Positions 8,772 to 17,918 of a DNA stretch of 64,000 nucleotides are shown here, in pieces. The DNA comes from Actinoplanes sandaracinus (lineage in GTDB: Bacteria; Actinomycetota; Actinomycetes; Mycobacteriales; Micromonosporaceae): assembly GCF_030009775.1 (NCBI RefSeq), contig NZ_JASCTH010000020.1, positions 141,071 through 205,070 of the forward strand. The letters are read 5' to 3'. How positions within the stretch are numbered: the stretch's first letter is position 1; the number at the start of each line of letters is the position of its first letter. Made by a program: the position numbers and the translations under genes. Below the pieces are notes generated by a model. The model had not been told where the DNA came from, ran no database searches, and saw nothing but the letters and a program-made list of their open reading frames with translations.

Positions 8772-9380
8772 TCAGACCAGGTCCCGCACCGTCGCGGCGA
8801 ACCGCGCCGGGGAACGCAGATGCGGGAAACAGGGCCGCTTCCCGGCGCGGGGTTCCTGGCACCCGGAGAACCAGCGGCTGTACGACCGGAGCACGGCCCC
8901 GTCCCAGCGCGCCACCGCGAACTGCCGGTACGGCGCCGGGACCCCCGCGAGATCGGCCGCCGCCCGGTGCTGTTCCGGGCTCTCCGGAGGCTCCGCCGCC
9001 GGCTCGTCGAACGTCAACAGCGCCCGGGTCGCGTAGGCGTCGGCGAACGCGCCGGCGAGCAGCGCGCCCTCGCCGTGGCCGACCAGCACCGGAGCCCGGT
9101 GCAGGTCCAGGCCGTTGACCAGCGTCGCCAGGTCACGGGCCAGGCCGTCGACATCGTTCTCACCGCGGGCCGCCGACTGCCCGTGGCCGGGCAGGTCGAC
9201 GGCGATCACACTGCACGTGTCACCGAGTTCGGCCGCGACCGGCCACCACATGGTCCGGTCGTAGAAGAGGCCGTGCAACAGGACCACCGGGCGGCCGTAC
9301 CGGCCCCAGCGGTCGTAGACGAGCCGGTTCTTCGGAGTGCCGAAAGCGTGAGTGGTGCGGCGCGGGGGTTGAGGATGCAC
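8772..9380 (-). CDS. Alpha/beta-hydrolase-fold protein lacking catalytic residues
   Basis: About 202 residues. The N-terminal half is a clear alpha/beta hydrolase: VVLLHGLFYDRTMWW (oxyanion strand) and VDLPGHGQS. The nucleophile elbow reads GHGEG, so the usual serine (position about 103) is glycine. Near the C-terminus the normal GHFPH-type histidine context reads PCFPHLRSP. The protein is also about 60 residues short, missing much of the lid and the acid-residue strand. It is most likely a non-catalytic homologue or a decaying gene. The start is taken as GTG 9380, which has AGGAAG upstream; a TTG at 9413 is the alternative. It is divergent from the MFS gene. Confidence 0.65.
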   Translation of the reverse strand: MHPQPPRRTTHAFGTPKNRLVYDRWGRYGRPVVLLHGLFYDRTMWWPVAAELGDTCSVIAVDLPGHGQSAARGENDVDGLARDLATLVNGLDLHRAPVLVGHGEGALLAGAFADAYATRALLTFDEPAAEPPESPEQHRAAADLAGVPAPYRQFAVARWDGAVLRSYSRWFSGCQEPRAGKRPCFPHLRSPARFAATVRDLV

Positions 9381-9480
9381 GGCGACGCTCTTCCTGGTTC
9401 GGGGGGAAACCAAACATCCACTGAATTCCCCACGAATCCAAACATTGCCCGAAATTGATCTCTTGGGATCTCGGGTACGT

Positions 9481-10680
9481 ATGGTTACTGCCGTGACCGG
9501 CTCTGCTCAGACCAACGCCCGGGTGCTCACTCCGTGGCGGGCCATCGGAGTATTCGGGCTGGTGAGTCTCGCCGCCGACATGGTCTACGAGGGGGCCCGC
9601 TCGATCACCGGCCCGATGCTCGCCGGGCTGGGCGCCTCCGCGCTGGTGGTCGGCCTGGTCACCGGCGCGGGCGAGGCGGCCGCGCTGCTGCTGCGCCTGT
9701 GGTCCGGGCCGTTCGCCGACCGCACCGCCCGCTACTGGGCGCTCACCATCACCGGCTACGGCCTGACCGCGGTGTGTGTGCCGCTGCTGGCTCTCGCCCC
9801 GGTCCTCGGCGGCGCCGGGCTGGCCGTCGCCGCCGTCCTGATCGTGGCCGAGCGGATCGGCAAGGCGATCCGCTCGCCGGCCAAATCGGCGCTGCTGGCC
9901 GAGGCCGCCGGGGCGGTCGGGCGGGGCCGGGGGTTCGCCGTCCACAAAGCCCTCGACCAGGTCGGCGCGTTCGCCGGGCCGCTGCTCGTCGCCGGCCTGA
10001 TCACCCTCGCCGCCGGTGCCGTCTGGCCGGCGCTGGCCGCGCTCGCGATCCCCGGCGCCGCCGCGATGATCCTGCTGATCTGGATGCGCCGTCGTTTCCC
10101 GGCCCCGGCGGCCAAGGAGACCGGCGCCACCGCTGGGCAGCGCCTTCCCCGGCGGTTCCACTGGTTCGCCGTCTCCGCCGGGGCGGCCACCGGCGGGCTC
10201 CTCACCTTCGGGCTGATCTCCTACCACGCCAGCCAGACCGGACGGCTGCCGATCGCGGCCGTGCCGGTCCTCTACGCCGGGGCGATGGCCGCCGCCGCGG
10301 TCGCCGCGCTGGCCAGTGGCCACCTCTACGACCGCTGGGGCGCCCGCGTCCTGTACGCCCTGCCCGCCCTCGGCGCCGCCGCGCCCGCCCTCGCCCTGTC
10401 CGGCGGCACCGCGGCGATCGTCACCGGCACCCTCCTCTGGGGCGCCGCGACAGGGGTGCAGGACTCCACGGTCAAAGCCCTGGTCGCCGATCTGGTGCCG
10501 GCGCCACGGCGGGCCACCGCCTACGGAGTCTTCGCGGCGGTGCAGGGCGTGGCACTGCTCGGTGGCGGTGTGCTCGCCGGCGCGCTCTACGATCGGTCGA
10601 TCACGACCCTCGTCGTGGTCCTCGCGGGCGCCCAGCTGTTCTCCGTGATCTGTTTGGCGGCGACCCTCCGGATGCGTTGA
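9481..10680 (+). CDS. MFS transporter
   Basis: About 399 residues with twelve predicted membrane helices in two halves. Between helices 2 and 3 is a motif-A-like loop, WSGPFADRTARYW, and the equivalent second-half loop is SGHLYDRWGARV. A VQDSTVKALVADLVP stretch near the end is typical of a subgroup of actinobacterial MFS proteins of unknown substrate. The start is set at ATG 9481 just before the first helix. The upstream TTG at 9445 would add twelve residues that look like promoter DNA, and the GTG at 9493 is also possible. It is convergent with the downstream esterase. Confidence 0.85.
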   Translation: MVTAVTGSAQTNARVLTPWRAIGVFGLVSLAADMVYEGARSITGPMLAGLGASALVVGLVTGAGEAAALLLRLWSGPFADRTARYWALTITGYGLTAVCVPLLALAPVLGGAGLAVAAVLIVAERIGKAIRSPAKSALLAEAAGAVGRGRGFAVHKALDQVGAFAGPLLVAGLITLAAGAVWPALAALAIPGAAAMILLIWMRRRFPAPAAKETGATAGQRLPRRFHWFAVSAGAATGGLLTFGLISYHASQTGRLPIAAVPVLYAGAMAAAAVAALASGHLYDRWGARVLYALPALGAAAPALALSGGTAAIVTGTLLWGAATGVQDSTVKALVADLVPAPRRATAYGVFAAVQGVALLGGGVLAGALYDRSITTLVVVLAGAQLFSVICLAATLRMR

Positions 10681-10709
10681 CGGCTCCTGTCGTCGATCGT
10701 TTCGCCGGC

Positions 10710-11564
10710 CTACCGGTCCAGGGCGCGGTCCAGAAAGGTCAGGCCCTCGTCGACCAGCGGGACCAGGTCGGCGCCGACGAAGCAGTGGTCGGCTCCCGGC
10801 ACGATCCGCAGCTCAGCCGGCGCACCCACCGCGATGAGGCGCTCGTGCAGCTCCCGGCTCTGCCCGACGGGCACGATCCGGTCCTGCTCGCCGTGCGCGA
10901 TCAGCAGCGGCGGCGCGTCGGGGGAGACGTAGTTGACCGGGCTCGCCGCCGCCGACTCCTTCGGCAGCTCCTGCACCGGGCCGCCGACCAGCCGGCTCTC
11001 CGGAGACTCGGGGGCGTCGTGGTCCTGCAGGCCCTCGGGATGGTTCTGGGCCGCCATGGTCAGCAGGTCGCTCGGGGCGTACCAGAGGACACCGGCCCGG
11101 ACCGCGTCCGAGACGCCCGGGACCGCGCCACCTCCCGCCATGGACGGATCGTCGCCGGTGAGCGCGACCAGCGCGGCCAGATGGCCGCCCGCCGACTCGC
11201 CCCAGACCGCGAACCGGGCCTGGTCCAGTCGCAGGCCTGCGGAGTGCTGACGCAGCCACCGCACGGCGGCCTTGACGTCGTGCAGCTGTGCCGGGAACGT
11301 GGCCTCACCGCTGAGCCGGTAACTCACCCGGGCCAGCGCGTATCCGGCGGCGAGGATCCGGTCGCCGATCCGGGCCGGTGCGAGCTGCGGCCCGTCGTGC
11401 TTGTTGCTGCCGGTCCGCCAGCCGCCGCCGTGCACCCAGATCACCAGCGGATGCGGTGCGGCGCCGGCGGGCGGGCGGAACAGATCGAGAGTGAGCGGCC
11501 GGTGGCCCGGGGGCTCGGCGACGATCGCGTCGATCACCGGGTCCGGCGGTTGTGAGGACGACAC
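10710..11564 (-). CDS. Alpha/beta hydrolase, BD-FAE/carboxylesterase type
   Basis: 284 residues with all expected elements in order: the oxyanion-hole motif WVHGGGWRTG, the nucleophile elbow WGESAGGH, the acid in GEQDRIVP and the base histidine in GADHCF. The spacing fits the bacterial feruloyl-esterase/kynurenine-formamidase-like group (BD-FAE) and acetyl-xylan-type esterases. No signal peptide is seen, so it acts in the cytoplasm. The substrate cannot be specified. The start is GTG 11564. It is divergent from the metallo-hydrolase lipoprotein with only 60 bp between. Confidence 0.85.
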   Translation of the reverse strand: MSSSQPPDPVIDAIVAEPPGHRPLTLDLFRPPAGAAPHPLVIWVHGGGWRTGSNKHDGPQLAPARIGDRILAAGYALARVSYRLSGEATFPAQLHDVKAAVRWLRQHSAGLRLDQARFAVWGESAGGHLAALVALTGDDPSMAGGGAVPGVSDAVRAGVLWYAPSDLLTMAAQNHPEGLQDHDAPESPESRLVGGPVQELPKESAAASPVNYVSPDAPPLLIAHGEQDRIVPVGQSRELHERLIAVGAPAELRIVPGADHCFVGADLVPLVDEGLTFLDRALDR

Positions 11565-11624
11565 GTGTGTGCGGTGCCCGTCTCCGGGTCAGCGAAACCT
11601 TCTCCGATGCGCTAAGGATGGGGG

Positions 11625-12395
11625 ATGAGTGAACTGAGGCTCAACCGCAGACTGCTGCTCACCGCGGGTTCCGGTGTGCTCGGCGTGACCGTCCTCAACA
11701 CCCTGTCCGGCTGCACCAAGGCTCAGGAGGGCCCGGGCGCCGCCTCCACCACGTCCGCCGCCCCTCCGGTGGCACCGAGCGCCGCCGCGCCGGCCGCGGA
11801 CGGCAACATCACCGGCGACTGGCGTCGCGTCGACCTCGACTTCGTCTCGGTCTACCTTCTCATCCGCAACGGTGAGGTGGCCGTCGTGGACACCGGCAAC
11901 CCCGGTTCGGCCACCTCCGTCGAGGACGGCCTCAAAGCCGCCGGCCTGGGCTGGGGAGCGGTCAAGCACATCATCCTCACCCACCAGCACCAGGACCACG
12001 CCGGTGGTCTGGCCGAGATCGCGCCGCTGGTCGGAGCCACCCTCTACGCCGGCGCGGCGGACGTGTCCGCGATCGGCGCGGGCGGCAAACCGCTGACCTC
12101 GGTCAAGGACGGCGACGATGTGTTCGGCCTCCAGATGATCGGCACACCGGGGCACACCCTCGGCCACGTGTCGGTCTTCGAGCCGGGGACCGGAGTGCTG
12201 GTGGCCGGCGACGCGCTGCGCAACCTGAACGCGCTGGAGGGTTCCGACCGGCTGTACACCGCCGACGCCGCCCAGGCGGCCGCCTCGGTGAAGAAACTCG
12301 CCGCCCTCGACGTGCGGGCGATCCTGCCCGGCCACGGCAAACCGATCACCAGCGGCGCCCGGGAGGCGCTGCAGAAACTGGCCGCGACGCTCTGA
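11625..12395 (+). CDS. Secreted lipoprotein, metallo-beta-lactamase-fold hydrolase
   Basis: 256 residues. The N-terminus has RR, a hydrophobic stretch and the lipobox LSGC (Cys30), so a Tat- or Sec-exported lipoprotein is expected. An Ala/Pro linker follows. The metallo-beta-lactamase fold has the metal motif THQHQDHAGG (about 118-127), a second histidine in GTPGHTLGHVS, the bridging Asp in VAGDAL and the final histidine in PGHGKP. The set is complete for a binuclear zinc enzyme. It most resembles the glyoxalase II/ribonuclease-Z-like general MBL hydrolases. The substrate is unknown. Confidence 0.85.
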   Translation: MSELRLNRRLLLTAGSGVLGVTVLNTLSGCTKAQEGPGAASTTSAAPPVAPSAAAPAADGNITGDWRRVDLDFVSVYLLIRNGEVAVVDTGNPGSATSVEDGLKAAGLGWGAVKHIILTHQHQDHAGGLAEIAPLVGATLYAGAADVSAIGAGGKPLTSVKDGDDVFGLQMIGTPGHTLGHVSVFEPGTGVLVAGDALRNLNALEGSDRLYTADAAQAAASVKKLAALDVRAILPGHGKPITSGAREALQKLAATL

Positions 12396-12523
12396 ACGCC
12401 CTCCGCCCGTGACCGTGTCCCGATGGCCGGCCCGGCCGAACCGCTCGCCGGGGCCACAACCGTTCAGGTCGGCCCGGCTCCGGCCGATGAGCAGAGTGAC
12501 GCCGGACGCGGAGTGAGTGTTTA

Positions 12524-15500
12524 GTGACTGATACAGGGCTGACCGGCCTCGAATTGGTCGACGAGCTCGGCCGGGGCGCGTTCACCATGGTCCACCGCGC
12601 CCGGCGCGGTGACCGCTGGTACGCGGTCAAACGGCCCCTCGCCGACGCGAGCGAATATCCGGCGATCCGGACCGAGCTGAGCCGCGAGGCCGCGCTGCTG
12701 GCCTGCATCGACGACCCGGGCGTGGTCCGGGTGCACGCGGTCGGGGACCTCGACGGCGTACCCACGCTGGTGCTGGACCACCTGACCAGCGGATCGCTCG
12801 CCGACCAGCTCGGCGCCGGGGTGCTGGCCGAGAAGTGGGTCGTCGCGATGGCCGCCCGGCTGGCCCGCGGCCTGGCCGCCGCGCACCGGCTCGGCCTGGT
12901 GCACCGCGACATCAAACCGAGCAACATCATGGTCGGCCCGGACCAGCCGGCCACCCTCATCGACTTCGGCCTGGCCCAGGTCGGGGCCGAGACCGGCGAC
13001 ACCGACGAGGCCGTCGGCACCTTCCTCTACTCGTCGCCGGAACAGTCCGGCATGCTCAAGCGCCCGGTCGACGGCCGCTCCGACCTCTACTCCCTCGGCG
13101 TGGTGCTCTACGAGTGCCTGGCCGGCCGGCTGCCGTTCGAGGCCGACGACGTCGGCGAGCTGCTGCGGATGCACCTGGCCGCCCCGGTGCCCGACCTCAC
13201 CGAACTGCGCCCGGACATCGACGCGAACCTGCTCGCCCTCGTGTACCGGCTCCTCGCCAAGGACCCCGACGACCGCTACCCGGACGCCCGTGCGCTCCTG
13301 GCCGACCTGCGCGACTGCCCCGGAGGCGAGGCGGCCGCGCAGCCCGCCGTCACCGGCTGGCCGCTGCGGGGCCGCGCCACCGAGGCGGAACGGCTGAGCC
13401 GCCGATGGGAGCGGGCCCGGGCCGGGCAGGGCGGCGTCGCGGTGATCCGCGGTGCGGCCGGCTCCGGCCGGACCCGGCTCGCCGAGGAGGTCGCCGCCGA
13501 GGCGTCGGCCGCCGGGCTGCCGGTGTTCTGGGCGACCTGCCGCCCCGACGAGGAGTCACCGCTGGCCGCGGCCCGGGAAGCGGTCGCCTCCTGGCGGGCC
13601 TCGGTCCGCCGGCTGTCGCCGGAACGGCGGGCGGCCGTCGACGAGCAGATCGCCGAGGCCTCCGCGACCGCCGGCGCCGGCCTGATCGCCCGGCTCTTCG
13701 GCGACCTGATCCCGGCGACGGCCGGCGAGCCCGCCCTCGGCGGCGACGAGCACGTGCTCGGCGCCGGAGTGGTGTTCCTCGGCGAAGTCGCCACCCGGAC
13801 CGGTGGGCTGTTGCTCGTCGTCGACGACGCCCAGCACCTCGACTCCGGCACCCGCCAGTTGCTGGAGAAACTCGCCGCCGAGATCGCCGGGCTGCCTGTC
13901 CTGATCGTGCTCACCGCCCCGGACGACGCCGCCGACCCGGCCGCCGGCATGGAGGGCGTCGGCGCGCTCACGGTGACCTGCGCCCCGCTTCCGGCGTCCG
14001 CCGTCGCCGACGTGATCGCCTCCCGCCTGCCCGGCGCCGAGGTCACCGTGGAACTGGTCCGGCACGTCATCGCGCGAACCGACGGAACCCCGCTCGCGGT
14101 CGTCAGCTACCTGTTGCGGCTCCTCGACGCCGGCCTGCTCAGCCCGATCTGGGGCACCTGGCGACTGGACATCCACGGCGCCGACGCGCTGCCCCCGGCC
14201 GCCGACGTCCGCGACCTGATCGCGGCCCGGCTCACCGGGCTGCCCGAGGACATCCTGAACTGCCTGACCGTGGCCGCCGCGGCCGGCATCCGGTTCCGGC
14301 CGGAGACCCTGTTCGAGCTCGACGAGCCCGACAAGGTGCTCGGCGCGCTCGGCGCCGCGGCCGAGCGGCACGTGCTGGAACCCCGCCCCGGCGGCTGGTA
14401 CGCCTTCGTCCACCCCCAGTTGCGAGACATGCTCCTGGACCGGGTCGACGCGGCCGGGCTCCGGCGACTGCACGCCGACCTGGCCGGGGCGCTGGAGCGG
14501 CAGCCGGAGGAACTACGCGACGAGGGGCACGCGTACGCCGTCGCCCGTCACCACCGCCGCGCCGGCGACGCCGCCGCACCCGAGGACCGCCGCCGCAGCG
14601 CCGCGATCGCCGGCCGCCGGGCACTGGCCGACCAGTCCCCGGCCGAGGCGATCGAATACCTGACCGACGCCGTCGACGGCGACCCGGCGCCCGGCACCGA
14701 CCTGCTGCACGCGCTGGCCCAGGCCTATCTGCGGGCCGGCCGGTTCGGCGAGGTGGACGCCGTGCTGGACCGGGCCCTCGCCGGCGAACCGGATCGCCTG
14801 TGGCGGGCCCGGCTGCTCACCACCCGCATCGAGCTGTTCCACACCATCTGGGACGACGACCGGGCCCTGGAGACGACCCGGTCGGCGCTGGCCGAACTGC
14901 GCCGGCCGCTGCCCGGGGCGGGGCTGCTCGCCCTGATCCAGACCCTGTTCATCGCGATGGCGGGCGGGCTCGTACGGCGTACCAAAGTGGGTTATGGAAC
15001 CGCGCGGAGCCGCGACCGGGAGAAGCAGGCCGCGCTCGCCGCCGTCCTCGACGCCGGCGGCTATGCCGCGGCGGTCGGCCTGCGGCTGCGGGAGGCCGGC
15101 ACCCTGGCCCTGCGCGCCCTCTACGCGGTGAACCGGCTCGGCCCCTGCCCGGAGTACGTCCGCGTCTACGCCCTGATCGGCTATGTCGCCGCGGTGATCA
15201 AACTGCGCGGCACCAGCGACCGCTGCCTGCGGCGCGCTGGCGACGTGGCCGCGAAACTGGGCGACCCGGGCCTGGGCGCCTATGTGGAGTGGATGCACGG
15301 CGTCGCCCTGCTGTTCAGCGGCGCCGACGACGGCAGCATCTGGGAGAAGACGATCACCCGGAACGCCCGCTGGTACGGGCCCGCCCAGGTGATCCCCGGC
15401 TACGCCGCCCTCGGCCTGCGCTTCCTGCTGCGCGGATACGTCGACGAGGCGGCCCGCGAGTACGAGCGCGGCATCCAGCGCCTCGCCGACCAGCAGCAGG

Positions 15501-17746
15501 CGCTCGGCACCTCCATCGGCATGCTCAGCGTGATGATCCCGGCCGGGCAGAGCCGCTTCGGTGACGCCGCCGCCGCCCTCAAACGGCTCCGCGAGGCCTT
15601 CCCGCCCGGCACCGGCACCCGGGTGCAGCGGGCCAACATGCTCACCGCCGCCGCCTGCGTGCTGATCGAGCAGGGTGAGGTGGGCCAGCCGCTGGACGAC
15701 GTGTTCGACGAGTTCCACGCGCTCAAGCTGCGCCGGAGTGAACTGATGCCGCAGCACCGCTGGATCTTCGTCTACCAGGCGCAGGCGCGGCTCATCCAGT
15801 TCCGGTACGCCGCCGACGCCGACCGCCCGGCCCGGCTCGCCGTGGCCCGCAAGGCGATCCGCGCACTGGGCCGGGTCGGCGGCACCCCGCTGCTGCGGGG
15901 CGTCTATCTGACCACCAAGGCCTCCCTGCACCTGGCGGCCGGCGAGCCGGAGCGCTGCATCAAGCTCGCCGACGAGGCCGAACGGCGGCTGCGCAAGGTC
16001 GACGCGCCGTTCATCCAGTACGAGGCGTTCCGCATCCGGGCCCGGGCCATGCGTGCCATGGGCATGGCCAACGAAGCCGACCGGCAGGCCCGGTTCGCTC
16101 TCGGGATGGCCAACTTCCACGGCTGGGAGCAGCGGCGGCGGCAGACCCGTACCGAATTCGGCGTCGACGAGGGCGCCGGCACGCACCGCCGGACCGTCGC
16201 CGAACGCCGCCCCGCCTCCGGCCGCAACCGCCACCTCGACGCGTTGCAGCAGGTCGGCACGGCCGCCGCGACCATCCTCGACCCGCAGCAGCTGGCCAGC
16301 GTGGCCCTCGACGAGATGCTGCGCATCCTCGGCGCCGAACGGGCCATCTTCTTCCTCGTCGACGAGAGCGGCGACCCGGTCCGCTACGCCGGCCGCGACG
16401 TCTCCGGCGAACTCGAGGAGACCAGCGAGTACGGCGCCAGCCTCGTCCGCCGCGTCGCCGAGACCGGTGAGCCGCTCGTCGTCACCGGCACCGAACAGGG
16501 CGCCGCCCTCGGCTCCCGCAGCGCCGTCGTGCACGGGCTGCGCAGCATCCTGATCGCGCCCGTCCAGTTCAAGGGCCGCCTCGTCGCGGTGGTCTACCTC
16601 GACAGCCGGCTCGCCCGCGGCATCTTCACCGACGACGACGTCGCCGTCCTCACCGCCGTGAGCAGCCACGTCGCGGTGTCGCTGGAGACCGCCCGGGCCG
16701 CCCAGCTGCACTCGGCGGTGCAGGCGGCCCGGCAGCAGCAGGCGCTCGCCGAGATGCTGCGGGCCAGCCTCGCCGAACTCAGCGCCATCCTGGAACCGGA
16801 CCGCCTGCTGCGCCAGCTCTGCGCCACCCTGCAGGTGCAGCTCGGCGCCACGGCCGGCTGCCTGGTCAGCCGGGAGGGGGAGGTCCTCGCCGTCGTCGGT
16901 GCCACGCCGCAGGAGATCATCGGCACCCAGGTCCAGTTGCCCGCTCCTTCGGCTTCCCCGGCCTCCGGTTCTTCCGTGGCCTCCGCTGCCGGCGGCGCGG
17001 CGCAGTCGTCCGGTTCCGGTGAGCTGGGCGCGCCCGACCTGCTCGACCCGGCCGAGACCGCGGGGGTACGCGAAAGGCTGCTCGCCGGAGCGCCGACCGC
17101 GCTCGCCGTCCCCCTGACCGGGCGCGACGGCCCGGTCGGCCTGGTCCTGCTCGGCGGCGGCGGGCTCGACGACACCAGCCGTCAGGTGGCGGCGGCGCTG
17201 GCCACCCAGGGCATGGCGGCGTACGAGAACGCCCGCCTCTTCAGCCGTGTCCAGGAACTGGCGACCACCGACGAACTGACCGGTCAGCACAACCGGCGTC
17301 ACTTCTACGCGATCGCCGGCGCGCTGGTCCAGGCGGCGGCTCGCAACGGGCGTCAGCTGGCCGCCGTCATGCTCGACATCGACAAGTTCAAGTCGGTCAA
17401 CGACACGTACGGCCATGGGGTGGGCGACGAGGTCATCCGGACCGTGGCCGCCCGGATCCGCGGCTGCCTGCGCCATTCCGACGTCCTGGGCCGTTACGGT
17501 GGTGAGGAGTTCGCCGCGGTCCTGCCCGACCACGACGGTCACGCCGCCGACCTCGCCGAACGCGTCCGCCTGGCCGTCTCCGCCGAGCCGATCCCCACCC
17601 AGGCGGGCCCGCTCCCGATCACCATCAGCGTCGGCCTGACCAGCCTCACCCCCGGCGACACCAGCCTCGACGAGCTTCTGGCCCGAGCCGACCACGCTCT
17701 CTACCGCGCCAAGGAGTCCGGCCGCAACCGCGTGATGATCGACTGA
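12524..17746 (+). CDS. Ser/Thr protein kinase-AAA ATPase-GAF-diguanylate cyclase fusion
   Basis: This 1740-residue soluble protein starts with a Hanks kinase at residue 4: GRGAFTMVHRA, Lys36, HRDIKPSNIM with Asp129, DFG at Asp147 and a GTFLYSSPEQ activation end. A STAND/AAA-like ATPase follows, with Walker A GAAGSGRT (about 310-317) and Walker B LLLVVDDAQ. A long helical-repeat region covers about 640-1180. Two GAF-like regions lie at about 1235-1392 and 1414-1568, the second interrupted by a Ser/Ala/Gly-rich loop. The C-terminal GGDEF domain has active-site GGEEF at 1659-1663, and the inhibitory RxxD site (RHSD) sits five residues upstream. All active residues of kinase and cyclase are present. 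The first half is the known plan of multi-domain signalling kinases that end in a histidine kinase. Here the output is c-di-GMP synthesis. Start GTG 12524. Confidence 0.9.
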   Translation: MTDTGLTGLELVDELGRGAFTMVHRARRGDRWYAVKRPLADASEYPAIRTELSREAALLACIDDPGVVRVHAVGDLDGVPTLVLDHLTSGSLADQLGAGVLAEKWVVAMAARLARGLAAAHRLGLVHRDIKPSNIMVGPDQPATLIDFGLAQVGAETGDTDEAVGTFLYSSPEQSGMLKRPVDGRSDLYSLGVVLYECLAGRLPFEADDVGELLRMHLAAPVPDLTELRPDIDANLLALVYRLLAKDPDDRYPDARALLADLRDCPGGEAAAQPAVTGWPLRGRATEAERLSRRWERARAGQGGVAVIRGAAGSGRTRLAEEVAAEASAAGLPVFWATCRPDEESPLAAAREAVASWRASVRRLSPERRAAVDEQIAEASATAGAGLIARLFGDLIPATAGEPALGGDEHVLGAGVVFLGEVATRTGGLLLVVDDAQHLDSGTRQLLEKLAAEIAGLPVLIVLTAPDDAADPAAGMEGVGALTVTCAPLPASAVADVIASRLPGAEVTVELVRHVIARTDGTPLAVVSYLLRLLDAGLLSPIWGTWRLDIHGADALPPAADVRDLIAARLTGLPEDILNCLTVAAAAGIRFRPETLFELDEPDKVLGALGAAAERHVLEPRPGGWYAFVHPQLRDMLLDRVDAAGLRRLHADLAGALERQPEELRDEGHAYAVARHHRRAGDAAAPEDRRRSAAIAGRRALADQSPAEAIEYLTDAVDGDPAPGTDLLHALAQAYLRAGRFGEVDAVLDRALAGEPDRLWRARLLTTRIELFHTIWDDDRALETTRSALAELRRPLPGAGLLALIQTLFIAMAGGLVRRTKVGYGTARSRDREKQAALAAVLDAGGYAAAVGLRLREAGTLALRALYAVNRLGPCPEYVRVYALIGYVAAVIKLRGTSDRCLRRAGDVAAKLGDPGLGAYVEWMHGVALLFSGADDGSIWEKTITRNARWYGPAQVIPGYAALGLRFLLRGYVDEAAREYERGIQRLADQQQALGTSIGMLSVMIPAGQSRFGDAAAALKRLREAFPPGTGTRVQRANMLTAAACVLIEQGEVGQPLDDVFDEFHALKLRRSELMPQHRWIFVYQAQARLIQFRYAADADRPARLAVARKAIRALGRVGGTPLLRGVYLTTKASLHLAAGEPERCIKLADEAERRLRKVDAPFIQYEAFRIRARAMRAMGMANEADRQARFALGMANFHGWEQRRRQTRTEFGVDEGAGTHRRTVAERRPASGRNRHLDALQQVGTAAATILDPQQLASVALDEMLRILGAERAIFFLVDESGDPVRYAGRDVSGELEETSEYGASLVRRVAETGEPLVVTGTEQGAALGSRSAVVHGLRSILIAPVQFKGRLVAVVYLDSRLARGIFTDDDVAVLTAVSSHVAVSLETARAAQLHSAVQAARQQQALAEMLRASLAELSAILEPDRLLRQLCATLQVQLGATAGCLVSREGEVLAVVGATPQEIIGTQVQLPAPSASPASGSSVASAAGGAAQSSGSGELGAPDLLDPAETAGVRERLLAGAPTALAVPLTGRDGPVGLVLLGGGGLDDTSRQVAAALATQGMAAYENARLFSRVQELATTDELTGQHNRRHFYAIAGALVQAAARNGRQLAAVMLDIDKFKSVNDTYGHGVGDEVIRTVAARIRGCLRHSDVLGRYGGEEFAAVLPDHDGHAADLAERVRLAVSAEPIPTQAGPLPITISVGLTSLTPGDTSLDELLARADHALYRAKESGRNRVMID

Positions 17747-17750
17747 CGCG

Positions 17751-17781
17751 CCCGTCCCACCGTCGTTCCCGTCCCACCGTC
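17751..17781. repeat. 14-bp direct repeat after the kinase-cyclase gene
   Basis: CCCGTCCCACCGTC occurs at 17751-17764 and again at 17768-17781, separated by three bases, immediately after the stop codon. Its role is unknown; it could be slippage. Confidence 0.6.
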
Positions 17782-17918
17782 AACGCCTGGCCGGGGACGG
17801 CTTCGCCGTCGGGTGGGTGGCACCGCTGTGCCGCGTAGGTCCGCCGAGGGTCCTCGTGAGTCGGGCTTTTTCCTGAATACCGGATGAATCAGGCGCCACT
17901 CCAGCACCCTGGGGAGTC

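Noticed and set aside
12835..15564. Long frames overlapping the kinase-cyclase gene on both strands (909 codons plus, 1060 codons minus at 14513-17695)
   Set aside because: Pro/Arg- or Gly/Asp-rich shadows of a gene with all domain motifs in its own frame.
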